64,000 nucleotides of DNA from Streptomyces rimosus. GTDB taxonomy: Bacteria > Actinomycetota > Actinomycetes > Streptomycetales > Streptomycetaceae. Made by a program: the position numbers and the translations under genes. Below the pieces are notes generated by a model, which was given only the letters and a program-made list of their open reading frames with translations, did not search any database and was not told the origin of the DNA. This document shows, one piece after another, positions 33,388 to 42,317 of this stretch (position 1 is its first letter; every line of letters begins with the position of its first letter). The stretch is from NCBI RefSeq assembly GCF_008704655.1, contig NZ_CP023688.1, positions 2,170,001 to 2,234,000 on the forward strand, written 5' to 3'.

Positions 33388-35985
33388 CTACAACCGCGGA
33401 TCCACCGGCTCCGACTCCAGCGCCAGCACGGCGAAGACCGCCTCGTGCACTCGCCACAGGGGCTCGCCGTCGGCCAGCCGGTCCAGTGCCTCCAGGCCGA
33501 GGGCGTACTCGCGCAGGGCGAGGGAGCGCTTGTGGCCGAGGTGGCGGACACGCAGCCGCTCCAGGTTCTCCGGGCGGGTGTACTCCGGGCCGTAGATGAT
33601 GCGCAGGTACTCCCGGCCGCGGCACTTGACGCCGGGCTGCACCAGCCGTCCGTCGCCCTTGCGCACCAGCGCGCCCAGCGGCTTGACGACCATGCCCTCG
33701 CCGCCGTCGGCGGTCAGGTCCAGCCACCACTGGACGCCCGCCGCGACCGACGCCTCGTCCTCCGTGTCGACGACCAGGCGGCCGGTGCGCCGCAGCAGGC
33801 CCGTACCGTCGTGTTCGACGAGGCGGTCCAGCCAGGCCAGCTGCTCGTCGTGCGGTACGGCAGCCAGGCTGCGGCCCGGCGCGGCCAGGATCTGGAACGG
33901 TGCGAGCCGTGCGCCCTCCAGGCCGTCCACCGGCCAGCAGTAACGCCGGTACGCCTCGGTGAACGCGGCGGCGTCCGCGGCCCGTTCCCGCTGGCGCGCC
34001 AGCAGGTCCGGTACCTCCACGCCGCGGGCCGCGGCGGCCTCCAGCGCGTCCAGCGCCCCGGGGAAGGCCGCGCCGGACGCCGCGCCGACCGCCGCGTACT
34101 GCCCGCGCAGCAGCCCCGCCGCCTTCAGCGACCACGGCAGCAGTTCGGCGTCGAGCAGCAGCCAGTGCCCGGAGCCGGACGCCGTGGGGTCGGCCAGCTC
34201 CTCCCACAGGCCCGCGCCCTCCGCGGCTTCCCGTACGGACTTCAGCACCTGCTCGGTCAGAGCCGGGTCGTCGAAGAACGGGCGCCCGGTACGGGTGTAG
34301 ACGGCGCCGCTCACGCCCGCCGCCGCGCCGAACCGCTCCCGCGCCGTCGCCTCGTCGCGGCACACCAGGACCACGGCCCGCGAGCCCATGTGCTTCTCCT
34401 CGCACACGACCTCCCGCACCCCGTCCGCCCGGTAGGCCGCGAACGCCTCGGCCGGGTGCTCCAGGTAGCCGTCCTCCCTGGAGGTCGCGCAGGGCGCCAT
34501 CGTCGGCGGGAGGTACGGCAGCAGCCGCGGGTCGGCCGCGAACCGGCTCATCACCTCCAGGGCCGCCGCCGCGTTCTCCTCCTTGACCGCGACCCGGCCC
34601 ATGTGGCGCGTCTCCACGACCCGCCGCCCGGCGACGTCGGCCAGGTCCAGCGGCCGCCCGTCAGCGCCGCCCGGCGCCTCGGTGGCCAGCGGCTTGGACG
34701 GCTCGTACCAGACCCGCTCGGCCGGTACGTCGACCAGTTCGCGCTCCGGCCAGCGCAGCGCCGTCATCCGGCCGCCGAAGACGCAGCCGGTGTCCAGGCA
34801 GATGGTGTTGTTCAGCCAGCTCGCGCGCGGGGCGGGGGTGTGCCCGTAGACCACGGCGGCGCGGCCCCGGTACTCCTCGGCCCACGGGTAGCGCACCGGC
34901 AGCCCGAACTCGTCGGTCTCGCCGGTCGTGTCGCCGTACAGCGCGAAGGACCGTACCCGCCCGGACGTGCGCCCGTGGTACTTCTCCGGCAGCCCGGCGT
35001 GGCTGACCACCAGCGACCCGCCGTCGAGCACGTAGTGGCTGACCAGGCCGTCGATGAAGGCCGCGACCTCGCCGCGGAACGCCTCGTCCTCCCGCTCCAG
35101 CTGGGCGACGGTCTCGGCGAGCCCGTGGCTGTGCTGCACCTTGCGGCCCTTGAGGTAGCGGCCGAGCTTGTTCTCGTGGTTGCCCGGTACGCACAGCGCG
35201 TGCCCGGCGGCGACCATGCCCATCACCAGGCGCAGCACACCGGGGCTGTCCGGGCCGCGGTCGACCAGGTCGCCGACGAAGACCGCGGTACGGCCCTGCG
35301 GGTGCCGGGCGTCCACGGGGCGGCCGAGCGCGTCCCGCTCGATGTCGTACCCCAGGCGCCCGAGCAGCGTCTCCAGCTCGGAGCGGCAGCCGTGGATGTC
35401 GCCGACGATGTCGAACGGGCCGGTCAGGTGCCGCAGGTCGTTGAAGCGCCGCTCGGTGACGAGCTCCGCCGCCTCGACCTGCTCCACGCCCTTGAGCACA
35501 TGCACCTTACGGAAGCCCTCGCGCTCCAAGTGGCGCAGCGAGCGCCGCAGTTCGCGCTGGTGGCGCTGGATGACGCGGAGCGGCAGCCCGGCACGGTCCG
35601 CGCGGGCCGCGTTGCGCTCGGCACACACCTCCTCGGGCAGGTCCAGGACGATGGCCACCGGCAGCACGTCGTGCTCGCGGGCCAGCTTCACCAGCTGGGC
35701 GCGCGCCTCGCGCTGCACGTTCGTGGCGTCGACGACGGTCCGCCGGCCGGCCGCGAGCCGCTTGCCCGCGATGTAGTGCAGCACGTCGAAGGCGTCGCCG
35801 CTGGCGCTCTGGTCGTTCTCGTCGTCGCTGACCAGCCCGCGGCAGAAGTCCGAGGAGAGAACCTCGGTGGGCTTGAAGTGCCGGGCGGCGAACGTGGACT
35901 TGCCGGAGCCGGTGGCGCCGATGAGCGCCACCAGGCACAGGTCGGGGACGCCCAGCGGGCGGCGGACGGAAGAAGCGTCGGTCAT
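33388..35985 (-). CDS. pnkp: Polynucleotide kinase-phosphatase of the RNA repair system
   Basis: Bacterial Pnkp, 865 residues, with three modules. The 5'-kinase has the P-loop GATGSGKST (23-31). The metallophosphatase has GDIHG, GDLVDRGPDS and GNHEN. The C-terminal adenylyltransferase/ligase module has the lysine motif EEKHMGSR. It heals and seals broken RNA together with Hen1, which methylates the repaired 3' end. ATG 35985 overlaps the Hen1 stop by ATGA. Substrates in relatives include tRNAs cut by ribotoxins. Confidence 0.95.
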   Translation of the reverse strand: MTDASSVRRPLGVPDLCLVALIGATGSGKSTFAARHFKPTEVLSSDFCRGLVSDDENDQSASGDAFDVLHYIAGKRLAAGRRTVVDATNVQREARAQLVKLAREHDVLPVAIVLDLPEEVCAERNAARADRAGLPLRVIQRHQRELRRSLRHLEREGFRKVHVLKGVEQVEAAELVTERRFNDLRHLTGPFDIVGDIHGCRSELETLLGRLGYDIERDALGRPVDARHPQGRTAVFVGDLVDRGPDSPGVLRLVMGMVAAGHALCVPGNHENKLGRYLKGRKVQHSHGLAETVAQLEREDEAFRGEVAAFIDGLVSHYVLDGGSLVVSHAGLPEKYHGRTSGRVRSFALYGDTTGETDEFGLPVRYPWAEEYRGRAAVVYGHTPAPRASWLNNTICLDTGCVFGGRMTALRWPERELVDVPAERVWYEPSKPLATEAPGGADGRPLDLADVAGRRVVETRHMGRVAVKEENAAAALEVMSRFAADPRLLPYLPPTMAPCATSREDGYLEHPAEAFAAYRADGVREVVCEEKHMGSRAVVLVCRDEATARERFGAAAGVSGAVYTRTGRPFFDDPALTEQVLKSVREAAEGAGLWEELADPTASGSGHWLLLDAELLPWSLKAAGLLRGQYAAVGAASGAAFPGALDALEAAAARGVEVPDLLARQRERAADAAAFTEAYRRYCWPVDGLEGARLAPFQILAAPGRSLAAVPHDEQLAWLDRLVEHDGTGLLRRTGRLVVDTEDEASVAAGVQWWLDLTADGGEGMVVKPLGALVRKGDGRLVQPGVKCRGREYLRIIYGPEYTRPENLERLRVRHLGHKRSLALREYALGLEALDRLADGEPLWRVHEAVFAVLALESEPVDPRL

Positions 35986-37571
35986 GCCTGGGCCTCCTTT
36001 GCGGGGGTGAGGGCGGTCGTGGGTACGGAAGCGGGCCGGGCGGGCGCGGGTACGGACACGCGGTCCGCCGCCAGACGGAAGTGCGCCAGCTGGGTCGGCG
36101 GCCCCACCTCGGGGTCGTCCGGGCCCACGGGCCGGAACTCCACCTCGTACCCGTGCCGCTCCGCCACCTCCCCGGACCACGCCCGGAACTCCTCCCGCGT
36201 CCACTCGAAGCGGTGGTCGCGGTGGCGTACGTGCCCGGCGGGCAGCGACTCCCAGCGCACGTTGTACTCGACGTTCGGCGTCGTCACCACGACCGAACGG
36301 GGCCGGGCCGCGCCGAAGACCGCGTACTCCAGCGCGGACAGCCGTGGCGGGTCGACGTGCTCGACGACCTCGCTGAGCACGGCCGCGTCGTACCCCTTCA
36401 GCCGGGCGTCGGTATACGCGAGCGAGCCCTGCACCAGGCGCAGCCGCTCGGACTGCCGCTCGGGCATCCGGTCCAGCCGCAGCCGGCGCCGCGTCTCCTG
36501 GAGCGCGCGCATCGACACGTCCAGGCCGACGATGTCGGTGAACCGCGGCTCCTTGAGCAGGTCACCCAGCAACTGGCCCTGCCCGCAGCCCAGGTCGAGC
36601 ACCCGCGCCGCCTTCACCTCGCGCAGCACACCGAGGATCGCGGCCCGCCGCTGCACGGCCAGGGGGACGGGCCGCTCCCCGGTTCCGCCCGCCTGCTCCG
36701 TGGCCTCGGCCGGCTCCGCCGCTTCCGTACCGGCCGGCTCCCCGGCCTCGGTTTCCAACGACTCCTCGACCGCGTTGTCGATCTCCTCGGCGGCCGTGTC
36801 GTCCGCCTCGGCGAGCCGGGCCAGCTCCAGCCGCTCCAGCGCGTCGCGCGTCAGCGACCAGCGGCGGGCGAGGTAGCGGCCGGTGATCAGCTTCTGTTCC
36901 GGATGGTCCGCCAGCCAGCCCTCGCCGGCCCGCAGCAGCTTGTCGACCTCGTCGGGCGCGACCCAGTAGTGCTTGGCGTCGTCCAGCACCGGCAGCAGCA
37001 CATACAGGTGCCGCAGCGCCTCCGCGACCGTGTGCTCGCCCTCCAGGCCGAGCCGTACGTACCGCGAGTCGCCCCACTCCGGGAACGTCGCGTCCAGCGG
37101 CACCGGCTCGGCCCGTACCGTCCACCCCAGCGGCTCGAACAGCCGGCGCACCAGCTCGGCGCCGCCGCGCGCGGGCACCGCGGGCAGATCGAGGCGCAGC
37201 GGCCGCGGCTGCGCGGGCAGTTCGGGGCGCGCCTTGCACTGCCCCTTGAGCGCGCTCGCGAAGACCGTGCTCAGGGCCACGGCCAGCAGCGAAGAGGCCG
37301 CGTACGGGCGGTCGTTGACGTACTGCGCGAGCGCCGAGTCGGGCGCGCCGCCCCGGCCCTTCCCCCGGCCGCGCCGCACCAGCGCGACCGGATCCACCTC
37401 CAGGAGCAGCGCGGCCGTGCACCGGCCGTCGTCCGCTTCCGGGTAGAACACATGGGCCGTGCCGTACGCCGTCGAGAACGCCTGCGCCTTGCCGGGGTGC
37501 TTGTGCAGCAGAAACCCGAGGTCGGTCGCGGGGCGCCCGTCGCTGCCGGTGGTCGTTATCGTCAGGAACAC
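35982..37571 (-). CDS. hen1: 3'-terminal RNA ribose 2'-O-methyltransferase Hen1
   Basis: Bacterial Hen1, 529 residues, normal length. The N-terminal half is the bacterial-specific ligase-activating domain (HKHPGKAQAF is typical). The C-terminal methyltransferase has VLDLGCGQGQLLG for SAM and the Hen1 metal motif EVVEHVDPPRL, with HRDHRFEWTREEF further on. Between the domains lies an acidic, Ala/Glu/Thr-rich linker. It marks the 2'-OH at the break so that the tRNA cannot be cut there again. It is transcribed first, with pnkp overlapping its end. Confidence 0.95.
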   Translation of the reverse strand: MFLTITTTGSDGRPATDLGFLLHKHPGKAQAFSTAYGTAHVFYPEADDGRCTAALLLEVDPVALVRRGRGKGRGGAPDSALAQYVNDRPYAASSLLAVALSTVFASALKGQCKARPELPAQPRPLRLDLPAVPARGGAELVRRLFEPLGWTVRAEPVPLDATFPEWGDSRYVRLGLEGEHTVAEALRHLYVLLPVLDDAKHYWVAPDEVDKLLRAGEGWLADHPEQKLITGRYLARRWSLTRDALERLELARLAEADDTAAEEIDNAVEESLETEAGEPAGTEAAEPAEATEQAGGTGERPVPLAVQRRAAILGVLREVKAARVLDLGCGQGQLLGDLLKEPRFTDIVGLDVSMRALQETRRRLRLDRMPERQSERLRLVQGSLAYTDARLKGYDAAVLSEVVEHVDPPRLSALEYAVFGAARPRSVVVTTPNVEYNVRWESLPAGHVRHRDHRFEWTREEFRAWSGEVAERHGYEVEFRPVGPDDPEVGPPTQLAHFRLAADRVSVPAPARPASVPTTALTPAKEAQA

Positions 37572-37825
37572 GCGTACGAGTATCGCCCGGTGCGGACGTT
37601 TCCGACAAAGTCATTTCGCAGGTGGGGACGGGTGGGGGCGGTTGAGGACAGGGGGAGAGTGGGTGGGGGTGAGGGTGGAGGGCGAGGGTGCGGTCCGGCG
37701 TTCGCCGGGCGGCAGCTGCGGCAGCACCGGTGAGCGAGGGTGGCGGACCGGGGCCGCCCGGGGCGACGGCCGCCGGTGGCCCCGGTGCCGTGCCTGTTCC
37801 CGCCGCCCGGCACGTGCAGGGCAAG

Positions 37826-38758
37826 ATGGGCGGCATGGAACTCCGGATCTTCACCGAGCCCCAGCAGGGGGCCACCTACGACACCCTTCTCCGCGTCGCC
37901 CGGGCCGCCGAGGACCTCAACTACGGCGCCTTCTTCCGTTCCGACCACTACCTGCACATGGGCAGCACCGACGGGCTGCCCGGCCCGACGGACGCCTGGA
38001 TCACCCTGGCCGGCCTGGCCCGGGAGACCACCCGCATCCGGCTGGGCACCCTGATGACGGCCGGCACCTTCCGCCTCCCCGGCGTACTCGCCATCCAGGT
38101 CGCCCAGGTCGACCAGATGTCGGGCGGCCGGATCGACTTCGGCCTGGGCTCCGGCTGGTACGAGGACGAGCACAAGGCGTACGGCATCCCCTTCCCCAAG
38201 GAAAAGTTCGGCCGCCTGGAGGAGCAGCTCGCGATCATCACCGGGCTGTGGAAGACGCCCACCGGCGAACGCTTCAGCTTCGACGGGAAGTTCTACCAGC
38301 TGACCGACTCGCCCGCGCTGCCGAAGCCGGCCCAGCCCAAGGTGCCGGTGCTCATCGGCGGGCACGGCGTCAAGCGCACCCCCGCGCTCGCCGCCGAGTA
38401 CGCGGACGAATTCAACATCCCCTTCGCCTCGTTGGACGACACCGAGCAGCAGTTCAAGCGGGTACGGGCGGCCGCCGAGCAGCGCGGCCGCGACGCCGAC
38501 GACCTCGTCTACTCCAACGCCCTGGTCGCCTGCGTCGGCAGGAACGACGCGGAGGTCAAGCGCCGCGCGGACGCCATCGGCCGCGAGGTCGAGGAACTGA
38601 AGGCCAACGGCCTGGCCGGCTCCCCCGCCGAGGTCGTCGAACGCCTCGGCCGCTTCCGGGCCGTGGGCTCGCAGCGGGTGTATCTCCAGATGCTGGATCT
38701 GACCGATCTCGATCAGCTGGAGCTGATTGCTTCCGAGGTTATGCCGCAGGTGGCATGA
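37826..38758 (+). CDS. F420-dependent LLM-class oxidoreductase
   Basis: A 310-residue luciferase-like protein of the actinobacterial F420-type group. Family segments: RIFTEPQQGA at the start, AFFRSDHYLHMG, GLGSGWYEDEH and VLIGGHG. The start is ATG 37826, with AGGG close upstream; ATG 37835 gives the more usual N-terminus MELRIF and is equally possible. It is transcribed away from Hen1 and converges with the phosphatase. The substrate is unknown. It is distant from the lanthipeptide LLM gene in sequence. Confidence 0.88.
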   Translation: MGGMELRIFTEPQQGATYDTLLRVARAAEDLNYGAFFRSDHYLHMGSTDGLPGPTDAWITLAGLARETTRIRLGTLMTAGTFRLPGVLAIQVAQVDQMSGGRIDFGLGSGWYEDEHKAYGIPFPKEKFGRLEEQLAIITGLWKTPTGERFSFDGKFYQLTDSPALPKPAQPKVPVLIGGHGVKRTPALAAEYADEFNIPFASLDDTEQQFKRVRAAAEQRGRDADDLVYSNALVACVGRNDAEVKRRADAIGREVEELKANGLAGSPAEVVERLGRFRAVGSQRVYLQMLDLTDLDQLELIASEVMPQVA

Positions 38759-38846
38759 CATTTTTTGGGGTCTGGTTCCGGGGCTGGTTCCGGGTCTGGG
38801 GCCCGGGGGCTCCCTGGGCTTCCGGGCTTCCGGGCTTTCGGGGACC
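38759..38846. repeat. GT-rich simple repeats between convergent genes
   Basis: An 88-base gap made of near-repeats of GGTTCCGGG and CTTCCGGG. There is no clear stem; it lies between two stop codons and probably serves as loose transcription end. Confidence 0.4.
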
Positions 38847-40088
38847 TCACCCGGCGGGTACGTCCCCGCCCGGTCCCCAGGGGCCCGGGAGCCACTCCAC
38901 GAGCAGCAGGGTTGCATCGTCGCGCAGCTCGTTGCCCTCGTCGCCGACGATGTAGTGGATCAGGCGGCGCAGCGTCTCGAAGGCCAGCTCGCCGCCCGCC
39001 GTCGCCCGGATGATCATGTCCGTGAAGCGTTCCAGGCCGAAGAGCCTGCCCTGCGAGTCGCGCGCCTCGGTTACGCCGTCGGTGTACAGCAGCACCCGGT
39101 CGCCGGGCTCCAGATCCGCCACATGGACGGTCCGGGGGTCCGGGGACAGCGCCCCGGGCAGGCCCAGCGGCAGCTGGCCGGGGCGCTCCAGCGCGTGGTC
39201 GAGGACGGTGTGCCGGCGGATGAGCAGCGGCGGCGGGTGGCCGCAGTTGATCCAGCGCAGCCGCCCGTCGTCCAGGTCCAGCTGGAGGAAGATACCGGTG
39301 GCGAACCGGTCGGGCAGCCACTCGAACAGCGCCTGGTCGACGGTGTCCACCGTCTCGCGCAGGTCCTCCCCGGCGCGCCGGCCGCTGCGGCAGCCCGCCA
39401 GGGCGACCGAGGTGGCCAGACCGGCGGCCAGGTCGTGGCCCATCGAGTCGATGATGGCGGCGTGCAGCGTGTTCTGCGTCATGGAGTGGTCGAACGCGTC
39501 GCCGCCCAGCTCGTACGCGGGCTCCAGCACCGCGGTGGACACCGCCTGCTCGTTGCCGATCGTGCGGGGCGGCAGGAAGGCCCGTACCATCTCGGCGGGC
39601 AGCCGCATCGGCTGCGTACGGGCCTGGCGTACGAACGTGTCGCTGTAGGCCCGCTTCGAGGTGATGATGGGGGCCAGCAGCGCCGCCAGCGAACGGCAGC
39701 GGCGCAGGCGCTCACTGTCCAGCAGTTCGGTGTGCGCCTCCATGACGCCCAGCCGCTCCACCCCGTCCACCAGCGGCAGCCACACCCGGATGCCGCCCTC
39801 GGGGCCTTCCACGTCCTCCACGCGCATGGCCAGGGTGCGGTACGTCCATCCGGCGTGCGAGCCGTCCACGGCGAGTGACGGCTGCCCGCTGCCCAGCGGG
39901 CACAGCTGCCGCTGCTGGATGTCGACCAGATAGAGGCTCACGTGCCGCAGGCCGAGGGCCGCGGCATGCTGGTTCACCAGGTCGGGCATGTCCGTCGGCG
40001 CCGCGCGCTGGGCGTGCTCCAGCAGCGCTTCGAGCCTTCCGTAGCCCTCGGCGCCCGGGTAGGCGTCCGCAAAGGCTTCCCCGGCCAT
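38847..40088 (-). CDS. SpoIIE-type PP2C phosphatase with GAF-like domain
   Basis: A 413-residue protein. The N-terminal 160 residues look like a GAF sensor (VSLYLVDIQQRQLCPLG). The C-terminal PP2C domain has GGDAFDH, DSMGHDLAAG and LYTDGVTEARD with the metal-binding Asp residues. Such phosphatases act on phosphorylated anti-anti-sigma factors. ATG 40088 was chosen since GGAGG lies at good distance; the in-frame GTG at 40097 would sit on the ribosome site itself. It follows the cupin gene on the same strand. Confidence 0.88.
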   Translation of the reverse strand: MAGEAFADAYPGAEGYGRLEALLEHAQRAAPTDMPDLVNQHAAALGLRHVSLYLVDIQQRQLCPLGSGQPSLAVDGSHAGWTYRTLAMRVEDVEGPEGGIRVWLPLVDGVERLGVMEAHTELLDSERLRRCRSLAALLAPIITSKRAYSDTFVRQARTQPMRLPAEMVRAFLPPRTIGNEQAVSTAVLEPAYELGGDAFDHSMTQNTLHAAIIDSMGHDLAAGLATSVALAGCRSGRRAGEDLRETVDTVDQALFEWLPDRFATGIFLQLDLDDGRLRWINCGHPPPLLIRRHTVLDHALERPGQLPLGLPGALSPDPRTVHVADLEPGDRVLLYTDGVTEARDSQGRLFGLERFTDMIIRATAGGELAFETLRRLIHYIVGDEGNELRDDATLLLVEWLPGPWGPGGDVPAG

Positions 40089-40154
40089 GGCGCTCACCTC
40101 CTCCGGCAGTCTCGCACCGCGCCTGCGGGGTCGCCGGTCGGAGGATCACGGCGG

Positions 40155-40203
40155 GTGTCCGTTACGGCTGCCGGGACGGCGAGTGTCCGTTACGGCTGCC
40201 GGG
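40155..40203. repeat. Tandem 21-base repeat at the cupin gene end
   Basis: The 21 bases at 40155-40175 recur exactly at 40183-40203. The right copy contains the stop codon and last codons of the cupin gene; the left copy is its duplicated image in the 3' flank. A slip or short tandem duplication is likely. Confidence 0.9.
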
Positions 40204-40753
40204 TTCGCCACCGGTGGCCGGGCAGGAAGCGCACGTCGTACCGCCGGGGTACGGTCCCGAACTTCTCCTCTTCCGGTACGAGGGGCTCACGCGGCAGCCC
40301 GAGCTGCTCCGTCGGCGCGCCGAGGCTCTCGAAGAACCGCTCGAAGGTGCCGCCGGGTCCCGCCGCGACGCCGACGATCTGACTGTGGTGGCGCTCCATG
40401 CGGTAGGCGTGCGGGCAGTTCGCGGGCACGAAGCCGAAGTCGCCGGGCGTCAGCAGCTTCTCCTGCTGCTGCCCCTCGGTGTCCTCGGCGAACAGCCGGA
40501 CCGCGCCCTGGGTGACGTAGAAGACCTCATACGTGTCGGAGTGCAGGTGGGCCGGGATCAAGTCGCCTTTCGGCCCCTCGCAGGTGAAGAAGTTGAACAT
40601 GTTCCCGGTCTGCTCCCCGCCCGCGTAGACGGTGACCAGGTCGCCGAACAGGTGGGCGCGGTCCCCCTCGCCCTTCTCGATGAAGTACGGCTTGCCCGGC
40701 TCGGCGGGTATGCGCGAGGCCCGGCGGTACCGCGTGGCGTACTCGATGGTCAC
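40190..40753 (-). CDS. Quercetin 2,3-dioxygenase-like cupin
   Basis: A 187-residue bicupin-related protein of the quercetinase type, which opens the flavonol ring with O2. The metal-site cupin motif is visible as IPAHLHSDTYEVFYV, and a later FVPANCPHAYRME provides the last His. GTG 40753 has GGGAGG four bases away. The MarR gene diverges from it across two perfect palindromes, typical for flavonoid-responsive control. The C-terminus is encoded inside the 21-base repeat. Confidence 0.82.
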   Translation of the reverse strand: MTIEYATRYRRASRIPAEPGKPYFIEKGEGDRAHLFGDLVTVYAGGEQTGNMFNFFTCEGPKGDLIPAHLHSDTYEVFYVTQGAVRLFAEDTEGQQQEKLLTPGDFGFVPANCPHAYRMERHHSQIVGVAAGPGGTFERFFESLGAPTEQLGLPREPLVPEEEKFGTVPRRYDVRFLPGHRWRTRQP

Positions 40754-40781
40754 AAAACCTCCCAGGGGGAATCCGGCCACC

Positions 40782-40804
40782 GATCGTCAGGCAGCCTGAC
40801 GATC
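40782..40804. promoter_or_regulatory. MarR operator 1
   Basis: A perfect 23-base palindrome (11-base arms around A40793) with core TCAGG/CCTGA, 28 bases upstream of the cupin start. It is almost surely a binding site of the divergent MarR regulator. Confidence 0.85.
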
Positions 40805-40806
40805 GA

Positions 40807-40827
40807 CGTGTCAGGTACCCTGACACG
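40807..40827. promoter_or_regulatory. MarR operator 2
   Basis: A second perfect palindrome (9-base arms, spacer TAC) with the same TCAGG/CCTGA core. Its centre is 24 bases from that of operator 1, about two helical turns, which suggests side-by-side binding of two dimers. Confidence 0.85.
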
Positions 40828-40915
40828 CGCCACTCCCTCCGGGCAAGCCCTCCGGTCCGCTGTCGCGAGGTCCGCCCTCCCCATCCATCCACCACTCTGC
40901 CGCGAGGACCCAGCC

Positions 40916-41389
40916 ATGGACCCAGTTACGGACCCGGCTACAGACCTGGTTGTGCCGCCCCCGCCCCGCCGCAACCTCCCCCAGTTGCTCGGTGACGCGC
41001 GACGCTGGTTCGAGGAGGCGCTTCTGGCGGCCATGAACGCGGCCGGCGGCCCGCCGGTGACCTCCACCCAGGTCCAGCTCTTCGCCGTACTGGACGCAGA
41101 AGGCACCACCGTCGCCACGCTGGCCCGGCGGATGGGCGTGGCCCGGCAGACCGCGCATCAGGCCGTGCACGGCCTCGTCGCCGCGGGCCTGCTGGAACAG
41201 ATTCCCGACCCCGCTTCGGCCCGGCAACGGCTGATCCGCCGTACCGCGAAAGGCGAAAGCGCCCACCGGCGAGCCGAATGCTTTCTTCAAGGTCTGGAAC
41301 GCCAACTCGCCGAACGCATCGGCCACGAAGCGGTCAACACTCTCCGCAAAACCCTCGAAACCCCCTGGGGCCCGCCTCCGGTCCCATAA
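40916..41389 (+). CDS. MarR-family regulator
   Basis: A 157-residue winged-helix protein. The DNA-binding part is TSTQVQLFAVLDAEGTTVA, LARRMGVARQTAHQAVHGL and a wing SARQRLIRRT; flanking helices form the dimer. ATG 40916 was chosen by the conserved length; the ribosome site GCGAGGA is 10 bases upstream. It is probably a repressor that releases the two operators when it binds a flavonoid or other phenolic, controlling itself and the cupin gene. Confidence 0.85.
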   Translation: MDPVTDPATDLVVPPPPRRNLPQLLGDARRWFEEALLAAMNAAGGPPVTSTQVQLFAVLDAEGTTVATLARRMGVARQTAHQAVHGLVAAGLLEQIPDPASARQRLIRRTAKGESAHRRAECFLQGLERQLAERIGHEAVNTLRKTLETPWGPPPVP

Positions 41390-41483
41390 ACGCACTTCGG
41401 GCCCACATCGCCCCAACACCGCGTCTCACTCTTTCGGCTCAACCGGCCCGTATCGCACACCCTCGACACCCTCCGCACGTTGA

Positions 41484-41511
41484 TCGGTAAGTCGGAGTTA
41501 CGACTTACCGA
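41484..41511. promoter_or_regulatory. Perfect 11-bp inverted repeat before the secreted-protein gene
   Basis: TCGGTAAGTCG (41484-41494) and its complement (41501-41511) with a 6-base loop. It ends at the ribosome site of the next gene, so it may be an operator or an RNA hairpin that hides the start. It is AT-richer than its surroundings. Confidence 0.7.
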
Positions 41512-41523
41512 AAGAGGTATGAC

Positions 41524-41964
41524 GTGCAATATCCCGCCACCCGCACAGCCGCCATCTCCACCACGGCGCTGACCCTGGCCAGCGCCCTCACCGTCACCGC
41601 CGCCTCCGCCCTGGAACACCAGGACCGCCACGCCGCCCCCAAGCGCCTCAACGCCTCCGCCCACTCCGGCTTCTTCGACGTCCTGACCCGGCAGACCACC
41701 GGCCTGAAGGCGAAGTTCACCGAACGCGACGGCACCCCGGTGGCGGGCCTGCCCGTCAAGTTCACCGTCTCCGGAGAAAAAACCCTCCTGTGCGAGGCCG
41801 CCACCGACACCAGCGGCTACGCCGAGTGCAAAACCCCCGCCCTCCCGCCCCTCCCGGCTTCCGCCGTAAAACTCCTCACCACCGGCTACGACGCCACCAC
41901 TCATGACACGCCCCACTACGCCCCCACCACCACCCACAACACCATCGGCCTCATTGCCCCCTGA
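41524..41964 (+). CDS. Small secreted Ig-like protein
   Basis: A 146-residue protein with a signal peptide (SALTVTAASA then cleavage near ALE) and one beta-sandwich domain that resembles bacterial Ig-like or carboxypeptidase-regulatory folds (GLKAKFTERDGTPVAGLPVKF-like pattern, read in shorter pieces). Two cysteines (in LLCEAATD and AECKTP) could form a disulfide. GTG 41524 follows AAAGAGG and the 11-bp inverted repeat. The Thr/His-rich C-terminus is unusual. The function is unknown, perhaps in the cell envelope. Confidence 0.75.
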   Translation: MQYPATRTAAISTTALTLASALTVTAASALEHQDRHAAPKRLNASAHSGFFDVLTRQTTGLKAKFTERDGTPVAGLPVKFTVSGEKTLLCEAATDTSGYAECKTPALPPLPASAVKLLTTGYDATTHDTPHYAPTTTHNTIGLIAP

Positions 41965-42106
41965 GGCCCGCCGCCTCAACTCCCAAACCGCACCCTCTCA
42001 CCCGCCCCTCCTGCCCCCGCGCGCCCCAATTCCCCACCCAGCCCCCAGCCTCCCGGGCCACCGTCGCGGAATTTCGCTCTCTTCTCCTCTCCCCCGAACG
42101 AACGCA

Positions 42107-42131
42107 GCCCCCGAGAGCGAATCTCGGGGGC
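42107..42131. terminator. Strong hairpin terminator
   Basis: A perfect 10-bp GC stem (42107-42116 with 42122-42131), 5-base loop, followed by TTCT. It ends the secreted-protein transcript, and may also stop leftward transcripts from the phosphotransferase gene. Confidence 0.85.
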
Positions 42132-42212
42132 TTCTCCTATCGGGGCGCACCGCCCAGCTACGTCGAGGGATATAGCCGTTCGTTTTGCAGGGCGCAGAGC
42201 TGTCGGCCGTAC

Positions 42213-42287
42213 TCCTGGGTGCTCAGATCCTGGATGCTCAGGTCCTGGATGCTCAGGTCCTGGATGCTCAGGTCCTGGATGCTCAGA
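42213..42287. repeat. Five tandem 15-base repeats
   Basis: Five units of consensus TCCTGGATGCTCAGG in a row, with changes only in the outer units. The array sits between the terminator at 42107 and the phosphotransferase stop. Read rightward it would encode a monotonous MLRSW repeat, but no real gene is there. Copy number may vary between strains. Confidence 0.95.
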
Positions 42288-42317
42288 TGCGGGTACGGAA
42301 TTCCCCGCCGATATGGC

